Shown piece after piece: positions 33,592 through 42,550 of a stretch of DNA of 64,000 nucleotides. Below the pieces are notes generated by a model. It searched no databases, was not told where the DNA came from, and was given only the letters and a program-made list of their open reading frames with translations. The DNA is taken from the NCBI RefSeq assembly GCF_012911895.1, contig NZ_JAAXCV010000026.1, positions 165,202 through 229,201 on the forward strand, read 5' to 3'. A program made the position numbers and the translations under genes. Every line of letters begins with the position of its first letter. The first letter of the stretch is position 1. This DNA comes from Bacillus sp. RO3. Lineage in GTDB: Bacteria > Bacillota > Bacilli > Bacillales > Bacillaceae_B.

Positions 33592-34164
33592 TTACCCTTT
33601 ATAGAATCCAACCACTCGAATGGGATCGATCCACACCCATCTGTCAGCAAAACGGACGTGCTTCCAGCTGCACTCGGCCATGACACCTTCTTCTTTTGCT
33701 TCTTCAATCATCTCTTGAGACATTTCCAGCGTTTCCTCGTAAACCTTATGGATGATGTCATCCAATTCTTCATTGTATTCAGCTGTGATTTTCTCCAGCT
33801 TATCCGAGCGTTCTTTCAGTTTTTTTGTTATTTTAGCATCCAATTGAGATACCTTATCTTTCAGTTTACTGACCTTCTTTTCGTCACTGGAGAGCTTCAA
33901 TTCCTTCTCCGCTTCTTCTTTGTCTTTCTTTAAATTTTGAATTTCCTTCCCCTCTTCAAGTCCTCTTACCACAGCTAAAAACTTCCTGTTAAGCTCGTCT
34001 GCTTTTTCTACAGCTTCCTTTACCTTCTTATCAATTTCCTGATTGGTTTTTTCAATCTCTTCGAGGACCTCTTGATAATCTCCATCATCCGAAGCACCCA
34101 CTACACTTGTTCCGAAGCTAAAGTAGACCATCATCATCACGATAAGAGACACGATCTTTTTCAT
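33592..34164 (-). CDS. Secreted coiled-coil protein
   Basis: 190 residues. Signal peptide MKKIVSLIVMMMVYFSFGTSVVGA, then ~120 residues of charged heptad-like sequence (EEIEKTNQEIDKKVKEAVEKA through LKERSDKLEKITAEYNEELD), and a short non-helical end with four aromatics (WKHVRFADRWVWIDP, VVGFYKG). GGGAGGG lies 8 nt before the ATG at 34164; the frame open to 34206 has no site. No family recognised; probably an extracellular or wall-associated protein. Confidence 0.72.
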   Translation of the reverse strand: MKKIVSLIVMMMVYFSFGTSVVGASDDGDYQEVLEEIEKTNQEIDKKVKEAVEKADELNRKFLAVVRGLEEGKEIQNLKKDKEEAEKELKLSSDEKKVSKLKDKVSQLDAKITKKLKERSDKLEKITAEYNEELDDIIHKVYEETLEMSQEMIEEAKEEGVMAECSWKHVRFADRWVWIDPIRVVGFYKG

Positions 34165-34662
34165 ATGTACACCCTCCCAATCTATTATTATCTCATTCAC
34201 TGCCATTTCATTTTCTGCACATACTAAATTCTGTCATATTATCTAAATTTAGTATAAAAGTCCTCACTCCAAAAAACAACATTTTTTAACAGAATAATCT
34301 GTCTATTTTTTCGTCATAGTTGAAGATGAGAGGGAATAATCGGGAAAAAACGCTGATTTTGAAGGTGATTGTAAAGTCAAACGTTTCATTTCTATCATCT
34401 TCCCCTTGCTATGAAACCCGTTTCATACATTACTCTTAAGGAAGAATGCGGTCTTCCCCATTCCACTCGATTGGCGTAACGCTTATGTGGCGGCGTGACA
34501 ATCGTATACCGTTCGCGAAGTGTTCATTGATGATGAACACTTTTTGTGCTGGCAGGAGCGTTTACTCTCCTCCGTCATGGTTTTTTAAAAAATTTTCATA
34601 AAATGTTTGAATATTCTTAAAATGGTTAGTATAATAGAAAAAAGGTCAAGGAGCTGATTTTC
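34165..34662. other. Intergenic region with possible small RNA ending at a hairpin
   Basis: 498 nt without a supported ORF. AAGTGTTCAT-N5-ATGAACACTT followed by TTTTT (34518-34545) looks like a rightward intrinsic terminator, although no coding gene lies upstream on that strand for over 2 kb. The ~200 nt before it could be a small RNA. An AT-rich block at about 34585-34640 is the likely promoter of the IDEAL gene. Confidence 0.4.
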
Positions 34663-34866
34663 ATGAAGAAGTATTTGCTTAACTCACCACAGTCTGATGT
34701 AAATCACATGGATTCATTATTTGCAGAAATGATATTGGACGAGGCTTTGCTAAAATTTCGGAAAGAGCAAATCGCACAGGACATTGACCAGGCATTACAC
34801 AATCGAAACAAAGAAGAATTCCTGCGCTTGACGGAGGAATTGAAACTCATTCAGAATGCCGGATAA
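34663..34866 (+). CDS. IDEAL-domain protein, 67 aa
   Basis: Contains a full IDEAL domain: ILDEALLKFRKEQIAQDIDQALHNRNKEEFLRLTEEL, named for the I-D-E-A-L-like residues and seen in small Bacillus proteins and at the end of YpiB. AAGGAGCTG lies 9 nt before the ATG. IDEAL proteins are thought to mediate protein-protein contacts. A second IDEAL protein lies at 48559-48900. Confidence 0.85.
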   Translation: MKKYLLNSPQSDVNHMDSLFAEMILDEALLKFRKEQIAQDIDQALHNRNKEEFLRLTEELKLIQNAG

Positions 34867-34892
34867 CATACGAATAACGATCTTCCTAAAGG

Positions 34893-34924
34893 ACAATGCC
34901 CCTGCAACACAGCAGGGGCATTGT
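34893..34924. terminator. Bidirectional terminator
   Basis: ACAATGCCCCTGC-aacaca-GCAGGGGCATTGT, a perfect 13-bp stem followed by TTATTTT, between the IDEAL gene and the leftward ABC exporter. Confidence 0.88.
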
Positions 34925-34938
34925 TTATTTTCCAGATA

Positions 34939-36714
34939 TTATGACACATAATCGATCGTCTTTCCGCCGATTTCCGCTTCTCTTCCAAACAATCTTGAAT
35001 ATACGCCCGTTTGGTTCTGAAGGAGTTCCACATGCTTCCCTTGTTCCACGATACTTCCATCTTTTAGGACCACGATCTGATCGGCTGAAAGGACCGTTGA
35101 TAACCGGTGGGAAACGATGATGATCGTTTGATTCTTGCCGGCTCTCACCACAGCTTCATTGATCTTCGTTTCCGTGATGGGATCAAGGGCCGAGCTCGCT
35201 TCATCGAGAATCAGGATCGGGGCGTCCTTCAAGAGGGCGCGTGCCAGGGAGAGACGCTGCTTCTGCCCTCCTGACAACAGGCTTCCCCTTTCCCCCACAG
35301 GGGTGTCAAGTCCTTCAGGGAGTGTGGCGATCAGGTCACCCAGTCCGCTGTCTTCGAGCGCTTTCAGGAGTTCCGCCTCTGTTGCATCCCTCTTCCCGAT
35401 TCTCAGATTTTCGGCCAGTGTCCCGCTCCTTAACATGACATCCTGTGTCACAATCGCCATCTGTGATCGGAGCCACGCTGTGTCCCATTCACGGATATCG
35501 CGGCCGTCGACTTCAATTTTGCCCACACCCGTGTCGTAAAGCTTGAACAAGAGGTCGACGATGGTAGATTTTCCTGATCCGCTCGGTCCCACCAGCGCCC
35601 ACTTTTCACCGGCACCGATAGAGAATGACACACCCTTCAACACATTCTCTTCCTTACCCGGATAGGAGAACGCCACATCCTGGAGGGTGATGCTGCCTTT
35701 TGCCCGCTCCCCTCTTGCCCCTTTTGACACTTCGGCTTCAGAGACTTTCTCTTTTAGGAGGATTTCAGAGCGATCCAGTGCAGGACCCGTTCTTCTGACA
35801 GACAGCCAGTTGCGGAGAAGGCGCTGCATTTCATTGGCGGCAATCGTTACAAGTCCCCCGGCTGTCAGCATCTGCCCGCTTGTCAAACCTTGGTTCCAGA
35901 TCAATAATGTACTGATGAGATACACAAGTCCGAGTGCAAAACCGTTGTAGCTCGCAATCACCACAACCGACTGCATCCTAGCTTTCAATTCCTTCACCGA
36001 GTGCCGGACGAAGGTGTCACGGATTGAGATGACACTTTCCACTTCACTTTCAGACACACCCATGACCCGTGACAGATGGATACCCGTCACCGATTCACGC
36101 AATCTCTCAAGATATCTCGACGCTTCCTTACGGGCATCCGCCGAAGCCGACCGGGTTCTTGCCCCCACATAATTAGAAGTCCAGTAAAAGATCACACCGA
36201 GCACGACACTCGTGATCATCAAATATGGATGGATCCATAGGAGCACCAGGCTGTAAATGAATACCCCCTGCACGCTCGCCATGAAGGTCGAGCCTTCCCA
36301 GGCAAGGAAGTTATGGAGGGTATCGGGGTCATCCGACACCCTCGCAAGCATTTCCCCTGTGGAATTATGGTGATAAAAGGAATACGGAACGATCTGGAGA
36401 TGGCGGAACAGCCGCAGCTTCTGCCAATTCGTCACGGTTTTCGCGGTCTGATGACAGAAATATTCGTCGATGACCATCATCACCAGATCAAGGACCGCTG
36501 ATAAAATCAGGAGCCACATCAGACCCCAGAGCCAGCTGTAGTTTTCATTCGGAATGATCGTATCCACAAGCCAGCTGAGGGCGAGGGTAGGGATCAGGGC
36601 CGAAAACACCTGGCTGATGGCGATGACGACAGAATCTGCGATCACCCATTTTTTATAAGGGCGGAGAAAGGCCAATACCCTTCTGCCGTCCCGATTCTTT
36701 ACTTGGGCTGTCAT
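34939..36714 (-). CDS. ABC exporter half-transporter (subunit 2 of a heterodimer)
   Basis: 591 residues: six-helix ABC transmembrane domain (~20-315), then the ATPase with Walker A GPSGSGKST, Q-loop VTQDVML, signature LSGGQKQRLSLARALL, Walker B ILILDEASSALD and H-loop SHR. Glu follows the Walker B Asp, so this site looks catalytically competent. It overlaps the partner gene by 4 nt (ATGA). Pairs of this kind (YheH/YheI, BmrC/D) export drugs, lipids or peptides; the substrate is unknown. Confidence 0.92.
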   Translation of the reverse strand: MTAQVKNRDGRRVLAFLRPYKKWVIADSVVIAISQVFSALIPTLALSWLVDTIIPNENYSWLWGLMWLLILSAVLDLVMMVIDEYFCHQTAKTVTNWQKLRLFRHLQIVPYSFYHHNSTGEMLARVSDDPDTLHNFLAWEGSTFMASVQGVFIYSLVLLWIHPYLMITSVVLGVIFYWTSNYVGARTRSASADARKEASRYLERLRESVTGIHLSRVMGVSESEVESVISIRDTFVRHSVKELKARMQSVVVIASYNGFALGLVYLISTLLIWNQGLTSGQMLTAGGLVTIAANEMQRLLRNWLSVRRTGPALDRSEILLKEKVSEAEVSKGARGERAKGSITLQDVAFSYPGKEENVLKGVSFSIGAGEKWALVGPSGSGKSTIVDLLFKLYDTGVGKIEVDGRDIREWDTAWLRSQMAIVTQDVMLRSGTLAENLRIGKRDATEAELLKALEDSGLGDLIATLPEGLDTPVGERGSLLSGGQKQRLSLARALLKDAPILILDEASSALDPITETKINEAVVRAGKNQTIIIVSHRLSTVLSADQIVVLKDGSIVEQGKHVELLQNQTGVYSRLFGREAEIGGKTIDYVS

Positions 36715-38450
36715 CCGATCATCTCCCTTTCAAGCTCGCTGTATTGAGCCTTGTATAATTCATAATACTTTCCTTGCTTCAGAAGCAGTTCTTCATGAGT
36801 TCCCTTTTCAGCCACGACTCCTTGATCGAGGAGGATAATGATATCTGCCTTCCGCACTGTGACGAGACGGTGGGCGATGGTGATGGTCGTCCTGCCCGGG
36901 ATCAGCTTCTCCAGTGAAGCTTGAACCCGCTCCTCCGTCTCCCCGTCCAGGGAGGATGTTGCTTCATCGAAGACCAGGACAGGCGGCTGCCTCAGAATCG
37001 CCCGGGCAAGGGCCACCCGCTGCCTCTGACCACCTGAGAGCTTCAGCCCCCGCTCCCCGACGATCGTTTCGTACCTTTCCTCAAGGGAGTCAATCAATTC
37101 CTTCAATCCCGCAGCCTCCACAGCCTGTTCCAATTCCTCCATGGTGGCATCGGGCTTCCCGTACAGCAGGTTTTGCCGGAGGGTGCTATTTAATAGGAAG
37201 GTTTCCTGCGAGACGACACCGACCTGCCGGCGGAAACTGTTCCGGTTATAGTCCAATAGATTCTTATCATCTATGGATACCGATCCCTCCTGGGGTTCAT
37301 ACAGTCCAAGTAATAGCTGGACGAGGGTACTTTTCCCACCTCCGCTCGTCCCGACGATTCCGATGTGGTCCCCTTGTTCAAGGGACAGGGAGACTCCCTT
37401 CAAAACTTGCTTATCCGTCCCTGGATAAGAGAACCATAGATTCTCCAAGTCTATCTTCCCTTTCACAGGACCAAAGGAAGGAAGCTCCTCTTTATGCTCC
37501 TCGGGAAGATCGAAATATTCATAGATTCGCTGAAGGGCGGGAATCGCCTGCTGAATCGTCAGGGCATGCTCCGCCATGGAACGGACCGGCAGGAACATGA
37601 TGGGGATGAAGCTCAGGCAGGCAACAAGGGTACCGATCGTGATCGTCCCATCCCAGACCGCCCAGCCGCCGATCAACATGACGACACCGGGAGCGGCAAT
37701 ATTAAAGAGATTCCCGAGGCGCCAGTTCACCTTGCCGATCAGGGCTGCCCGGATAGAGAACTGCTTCCAGTCCAGAAGCTTCTTCTCCTGTGTCCCCACT
37801 TCCACATCCTGTGTCTGGTAGGTCCTTACGAGTCTCACACTTTCAATGCTTTCCTGAAGGTGCTGATACATGTCGGCACTCATCTCCCGCTGAACGGCGC
37901 TCATCTTCCGCATCTTCTTACCTAATGTAAAAGAAGGAACAATATAAATGGCAAATACGGCGAACATCACGATGGCAGCCGGCCAAAAAAGCACAAACAC
38001 GGCGGCAAAGGCAGCAATCGCTCCCACCACCTGCTGGAGGATACGTGGAACCACCGTATTATTCAGGTTCTGGATGGACTCCACATCATGGGTCAGCCGG
38101 AACAGCATATCCCCCCTCGGCGTCTTCGAGAAGAACGACATGGGTGTCCGGTGCAGCTTCCGGAATGCCCGGATCTGCATATCCGTAATCACATCGAGGC
38201 CGATCTTCACCTGCACATACTCCTGCATCGTCTCAAACAGGGATTTGCCCAGGTAAGCACCGAGAATGCCGGCTACGACCCAGACCAGGAACCCCAGGTC
38301 ACCACCCACGATCACATCATCCACCAAGCGCTTCACAAGGATCGATGGCACGATCGTAAACAGACCGCCGATGATGGAGAAGATCAGGGCCACCAGCAGC
38401 TTCCGCCAATAAGGCTTAAAATGATTTAACGTTGTTTTTAATAAGTTCAT
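36711..38450 (-). CDS. ABC exporter half-transporter (subunit 1 of a heterodimer)
   Basis: 579 residues: transmembrane domain (~15-300), Walker A GTSGGGKST, Q-loop VSQETFL, signature LSGGQRQRVALARAIL, Walker B VLVFDEATSSLD and H-loop AHR. Both halves have canonical motifs, so a fully active two-site heterodimer is likely. First gene of the two-gene operon; the promoter must lie in the gap that also holds a decayed Bacillaceae repeat. Confidence 0.92.
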   Translation of the reverse strand: MNLLKTTLNHFKPYWRKLLVALIFSIIGGLFTIVPSILVKRLVDDVIVGGDLGFLVWVVAGILGAYLGKSLFETMQEYVQVKIGLDVITDMQIRAFRKLHRTPMSFFSKTPRGDMLFRLTHDVESIQNLNNTVVPRILQQVVGAIAAFAAVFVLFWPAAIVMFAVFAIYIVPSFTLGKKMRKMSAVQREMSADMYQHLQESIESVRLVRTYQTQDVEVGTQEKKLLDWKQFSIRAALIGKVNWRLGNLFNIAAPGVVMLIGGWAVWDGTITIGTLVACLSFIPIMFLPVRSMAEHALTIQQAIPALQRIYEYFDLPEEHKEELPSFGPVKGKIDLENLWFSYPGTDKQVLKGVSLSLEQGDHIGIVGTSGGGKSTLVQLLLGLYEPQEGSVSIDDKNLLDYNRNSFRRQVGVVSQETFLLNSTLRQNLLYGKPDATMEELEQAVEAAGLKELIDSLEERYETIVGERGLKLSGGQRQRVALARAILRQPPVLVFDEATSSLDGETEERVQASLEKLIPGRTTITIAHRLVTVRKADIIILLDQGVVAEKGTHEELLLKQGKYYELYKAQYSELEREMIG

Positions 38451-38610
38451 GATGACTCCCCCTCACAAAACCCTATTTTATACCAATTTATTAAAATATT
38501 CACTATAATTCGAATCGGTCGAATCATTTAGATACTTACAGTATACGAAACTCCTTATATTCTTACTTCCGTCAAGGGGACGGACGATTTCTACGACTTT
38601 CGGATGATAG

Positions 38611-38733
38611 AAAAGGCTATTTCGTAAACATTGTTGCTGCAAATCAGAAAAGAGTAGAAGTTGATTTCCGCTCCAGGATGCCACCTTTTCTCGGTGCTGG
38701 TGTCCTGATCAGGAGCAGTTCCCCTCAACTTCC
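38611..38733. repeat. Decayed copy of the Bacillaceae GC-rich repeat
   Basis: Shares AAAAGGCT, TAAACATTGTTGCT and TAGAAGTTGATTTCCGCTCC, then AGGATGC, with the fuller copy at 58942-59125. The central GC-rich part is degraded. Confidence 0.7.
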
Positions 38734-38781
38734 GGCAAATCGTACGTTTAAAACGCAACATTCTTTTAGAAAAGCGCAGAA

Positions 38782-38817
38782 AAAAGATGATCCCTCTTTC
38801 TGATGGGATCACCTTTT
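38782..38817. terminator. Terminator of the cnt operon
   Basis: TGATCCC-N10-GGGATCA, extended by A-run/T-run pairing, about 65 nt past the cntE stop. Confidence 0.7.
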
Positions 38818-38880
38818 CAGGGATATTTGATTAGGTTTCCTTAATCAGCCGTGGGAGGCTTCATCACTACTGATCGTTTA

Positions 38881-40071
38881 TCACATGAAAATCTCCTGCT
38901 TTGTTTCCCTTGTCTGTTTAAATGAAAAGAGGATCATCACTCCTCCGAGGATCCCACACATCCCGTACATAAAGGAATAGGATGAAAAGTCCGCAAGCGG
39001 ACCCATCACGACTCCACCAAGGGAAACGCCCAGGTCCGCCGTGGCGATGAAGAGCCCTAAGAGGACATTCCGTTCCATTTTCGGCAGGACAAAGGACAGG
39101 TACGTGGTAAGTGTGGGATAAATCAGGGCCTGAGCCATCCCGATCCCTACGGCTCCCCCATAGAACAGAACACTCCCGAATGTCTGGGAGAAGCTGATGC
39201 TGAGGGATGACAGGGCGAGAAGCAGCATGGTTCCCATGACAAAGGGGGCGTGCCACCTGCCGTCAGATGGGATGCTTTTTCTCAGAGTAAACCGGGCCAA
39301 TACCACCGTTGCCGCCTGCAGCATAAGGAAGACACCTGCACTCCCCCTCTCCAGCTGAAGGGCGTATAAGGGAATGAAGGTAGTGATCGCCCCGAAGATG
39401 ATGGAAGACCCGAGCATCAGGACGCTGCACTTCAACAAGAAAGGATTTTCTACGAGTTGAGTAAAGGAGGAGAGCATCCTCCTCCCTTTCCCCTCTCCTT
39501 CCTCCTGGGGATTACCTTCATCCGTTTCCAGCTTGGCCGTGAATCCGAATAAGCCCGTCATAACGGCAAGGCCGATCATGACGTATCCGAATGAATCCAT
39601 GCCTCCCTGCCAGATACCGACGGCCAGCAGAGGGCCAAGGATTCCTGGGATATACGAAAAAAGTGAATACAGGGAGATGCCCTGTGACCGGTCTTTCTCA
39701 GGCAGGGCATCCATGATCCCGATCTGCATGGCCATGGAAAAGAAGGCCGTTGCCACCCCCTGCAGCATCCTCGCAGCCAGATAGCCCCAAAGACCTGAAA
39801 CGGCATAGAGGGCAAGGGCCAGGCCGTTCAGGATCAGGATGATGCGCAGGATCCTTGTAGGTCCGTGCTTTTGGATGATCTGACCAGCCCAGGGCCGGAA
39901 GAACATCGTCGTGAATAGATACGCCCCCATCACGAGGCCGATCACCGTGTTGCTCGCTCCCCACTCTTTTCCTTGAAGGGGGATGAGCACATTCAGGATG
40001 GCGTTCGCGCTGAAATAACATAGGACGACCAGGTAAAGTCGTAAAAATGGCCATGATAAGGCTCCGTTCAC
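38881..40071 (-). CDS. cntE: MFS exporter of the opine metallophore (CntE-like)
   Basis: 396 residues, 12 helices (MFS). FFRPWAGQIIQKHGPTRIL is the loop 2-3 motif. As the last gene of a cnt operon in the Staphylococcus order it corresponds to CntE, which exports staphylopine across the membrane. GTG at 40071 follows AGGAGGCGAA. The function rests on position plus family; MFS proteins alone do not reveal their substrate. Confidence 0.82.
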   Translation of the reverse strand: MNGALSWPFLRLYLVVLCYFSANAILNVLIPLQGKEWGASNTVIGLVMGAYLFTTMFFRPWAGQIIQKHGPTRILRIILILNGLALALYAVSGLWGYLAARMLQGVATAFFSMAMQIGIMDALPEKDRSQGISLYSLFSYIPGILGPLLAVGIWQGGMDSFGYVMIGLAVMTGLFGFTAKLETDEGNPQEEGEGKGRRMLSSFTQLVENPFLLKCSVLMLGSSIIFGAITTFIPLYALQLERGSAGVFLMLQAATVVLARFTLRKSIPSDGRWHAPFVMGTMLLLALSSLSISFSQTFGSVLFYGGAVGIGMAQALIYPTLTTYLSFVLPKMERNVLLGLFIATADLGVSLGGVVMGPLADFSSYSFMYGMCGILGGVMILFSFKQTRETKQEIFM

Positions 40072-40108
40072 AGTCTTTCGCCTCCTGTCTTCTTGTTGGT
40101 TTCCGGGA

Positions 40109-40855
40109 CTAAAACGTAATCATTGACTGTAACAGGTGCTTCCCATACGTCGATTGAACGTCCTGTAAGCGTTCCGTTTCCACTATTTCTTCCACCCTGC
40201 CGCGGCGGAAGATGAGGATGCGGTCGCACAGATAGGCGGCGGCCTGAATGTCATGTGTAATGAACACATACGTCAAGCTCCGGGTTTCTTTCAGTCCCCT
40301 GAGGAGATCCAATACCTGTAGTTGAACCGACACATCAAGGGAACTGATGGCTTCATCAAACAGGATGCAGTCGGGTTCCGTCGCGATTGCCCTTGCGATG
40401 CAGACCCTTTGAACTTCTCCCCCGGATAATTCATGGGGATACTTATGTTTATCGTCAGGAGACAACCCTACTTCCTTCAACAGCGCTTCCACCTTCAGGA
40501 TCTTTTGATCACCTGATGGATTCTGGAGATGCAGGGGCTCAAGGATGGCCTCTTCCACTGAGAAAAAGGGGTTGATGGACGAGGTGTAATTCTGGAATAC
40601 GACGCTGATTTTCCCTTTTCGTACCCGTTTACTCCCAACATCCTTCGAAGCGAGGGTGACGGTTCCACGGTCCGGCTTTTCGATACCGATCAGCAGCCTC
40701 CCCAGGGTCGATTTGCCGCTTCCACTTTCTCCGATGATGCCCAGGCATTCTCCCCGCATCACTTCAAAGCTGACATCAGACAGTACCTGCTGCCTCACCG
40801 TGGAGAAGAGACCTCCGTGCTTATACGATTTGTCTATACCGTTAACGTTTAACAA
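40109..40855 (-). CDS. cntF: Opine-metal importer ATPase (CntF-like)
   Basis: 248-residue ATPase of the oligopeptide/nickel (Opp/Nik) class: Walker A GESGSGKST, signature ELSGGEVQRVCIARAIA, Walker B CILFDEAISSLD. It overlaps cntD by 14 nt and starts at TTG 40855 behind GGGGGGAC. In Staphylococcus CntD and CntF power uptake of staphylopine-metal complexes. Confidence 0.85.
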   Translation of the reverse strand: MLNVNGIDKSYKHGGLFSTVRQQVLSDVSFEVMRGECLGIIGESGSGKSTLGRLLIGIEKPDRGTVTLASKDVGSKRVRKGKISVVFQNYTSSINPFFSVEEAILEPLHLQNPSGDQKILKVEALLKEVGLSPDDKHKYPHELSGGEVQRVCIARAIATEPDCILFDEAISSLDVSVQLQVLDLLRGLKETRSLTYVFITHDIQAAAYLCDRILIFRRGRVEEIVETERLQDVQSTYGKHLLQSMITF

Positions 40856-41657
40856 AGGACCGTCCCCCCCTCTGTCTGTTCAATGGATCGCTCAATGATC
40901 GCCGGGTCGATACCAGGTGCTTGGTGTATTCTTCAACAGGCGTTTCCAGCACCGAGTGAGTCCTTCCTCTTTCAATGATCCGGCCGTCCTTCATGACCAA
41001 AAGATCATCTGCGATATGCCGGACTACGCCAAGGTCATGGGAGATGAAGATCATGGAGCACCCCACTCTTTCCTTTAATTCTGTCAGCTGCTTCATCACT
41101 TCGTATTGCGTGATGGTATCAAGTGCTGTCGTCGGCTCGTCGGCGATGATCAGGTCAGGTTCCAGGACGAGTGCCAGGGCAATCATGATCCTCTGGAGCA
41201 TCCCGCCGGATAGCTGATGAGGATAGTGGTTCATTGCTTCACCGGGGACCATGACACTTTCCAGGGCAGATTTCAGCTTTCGTTCCGCCTCCTTCTTGGG
41301 CCAATTGAAATGTTCAGCAGCTGTTTGAAGCAGGTGAACCCCAATGACACGTGATGGATCAAAGGCCGTCATTCCGTTCTGCATGATCATGTACATCTGT
41401 CTGCCCCGTTTTTTCCTCATGGCTTTTTTTGAAAGGCCGAGGAGATTTTCCCCTTTGAAAAAGACGTTGCCGGTTTCTTTGAGCCCCGGCTGGTTTAACC
41501 CCATCAGGGACCGGCATGTAAGGGACTTGCCGCTTCCGCTTTCCCCGACGATGGCGAGTGTGGTCCCTTTCTTCACAAGGAAGGAACTATTCTTTACAAG
41601 GGTATTCCCAGTCTTTTCATCGACAATGGATAGATTCTTCACCTCGAGGATATTCAT
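40842..41657 (-). CDS. cntD: Opine-metal importer ATPase (CntD-like)
   Basis: 271 residues: Walker A GESGSGKSL (Thr replaced by Leu after the Lys-Ser, as in many OppD-type ATPases), signature QLSGGMLQRIMIALALV, Walker B LIIADEPTTALD and H-loop SHD. An OppD-type C-terminal extension is short. Overlaps cntC by 4 nt and cntF by 14 nt. Confidence 0.87.
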   Translation of the reverse strand: MNILEVKNLSIVDEKTGNTLVKNSSFLVKKGTTLAIVGESGSGKSLTCRSLMGLNQPGLKETGNVFFKGENLLGLSKKAMRKKRGRQMYMIMQNGMTAFDPSRVIGVHLLQTAAEHFNWPKKEAERKLKSALESVMVPGEAMNHYPHQLSGGMLQRIMIALALVLEPDLIIADEPTTALDTITQYEVMKQLTELKERVGCSMIFISHDLGVVRHIADDLLVMKDGRIIERGRTHSVLETPVEEYTKHLVSTRRSLSDPLNRQRGGRSFVKR

Positions 41658-42550
41658 TTCGTTTCAGCCACCTCTTTTCTTGAGCCTGCCTTCATCATGG
41701 AAAAGCCACCTTGACGAACCCTTCTTCCCCTGCTTTTGGGATCCAATGCGATCTGAAGGGAATCTGAAAGAAAATTAAAGGACATGACAATCGTGATGAT
41801 GGCGAAACCGGGAGCGAGCAATAATTCGGGTCGTGTGAACATCACCGACCGGGCTTCATTCAACATCATCCCCCATTCCGCCGTTGGTGCCTGGACCCCC
41901 AATCCAAGAAAGGAAAATCCTGAAATCTGGAGGATCATGGACGAAATCGAACTGCTTGAGATGACGGCGATATCGGCAAACGTCACCGGCACGATATGCT
42001 TGAGCATGATTCTGCCGTCGCTGACACCGATGGCCCTTGCATATCTCACATAATCGGATTCGGCGAATTGACTGACCGACGTCCGGATGATCCGGGCAAA
42101 CCAGGCCCATTTTGTGATAATGAAGGCAATGAGGATATTTTGAAGTCCCACCCCGAGTACACCGATGATGGCAAGGGCCATGATGTACCCTGGAAACGAC
42201 AGCATGATATCACAGACCCTCATGAGAACGGCATCCACTTTCCCCTGAAAATATCCCGACACGAAGCCGACGATGGCTCCGATCACCACAGATATGACCA
42301 AGGCCACCAGCACCCATAAGACGCTCGGCCTGATGCCGTAAAGAATCCTCGACAGGATGCAGCGGCCCAAATGATCATTCCCCAACAGATAATCCCATGA
42401 TGGCGGGGCATAGCGCAGGCCCATGTCCACCTCGGCGGGATCGTGGGGGGCGATGAACGGAGCAAACAGGCCGCTCACGAGAGTCAACAGAACGACAATC
42501 AACGATACCAACCCGAGTGCATCATGACGTATATTCAATACATGTCTCAT
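41654..42550 (-). CDS. cntC: Opine-metal importer permease (CntC-like)
   Basis: 298 residues, OppC/NikC-type permease. Typical N-terminal loop FIAPHDPAEVDMGLRYAPPSW with GNDHLGRCILSRILYGIR, and the EAA-like loop YVRYARAIGVSDGRIMLKHIVP. About six helices. Its start abuts the cntB stop. Confidence 0.9.
   Translation of the reverse strand: MRHVLNIRHDALGLVSLIVVLLTLVSGLFAPFIAPHDPAEVDMGLRYAPPSWDYLLGNDHLGRCILSRILYGIRPSVLWVLVALVISVVIGAIVGFVSGYFQGKVDAVLMRVCDIMLSFPGYIMALAIIGVLGVGLQNILIAFIITKWAWFARIIRTSVSQFAESDYVRYARAIGVSDGRIMLKHIVPVTFADIAVISSSSISSMILQISGFSFLGLGVQAPTAEWGMMLNEARSVMFTRPELLLAPGFAIITIVMSFNFLSDSLQIALDPKSRGRRVRQGGFSMMKAGSRKEVAETK

Larger units (their letters stand above)
38451..38880. other. 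Gene-free gap between ABC exporter and cntE
   Basis: 430 nt. Contains a decayed Bacillaceae repeat (38611-38733), a weak GGGACGGAC match at 38577-38585 and the cnt terminator (38782-38817). The AT-rich stretch at 38460-38570 is the probable promoter of the ABC exporter genes. Confidence 0.55.

Noticed and set aside
36914..37600. 228-codon plus-strand frame across the ABC exporter
   Set aside because: Pro/Arg/His-rich reverse reading of a GC-rich ATPase domain; no ribosome site and no domain.
40855..40872. GGGGGGACGGTCC at the cntD/cntF border as another repeat copy
   Set aside because: Differs in the core (GGTCC for GGACC), has no partner arm and is within conserved coding sequence; coincidence is more likely.
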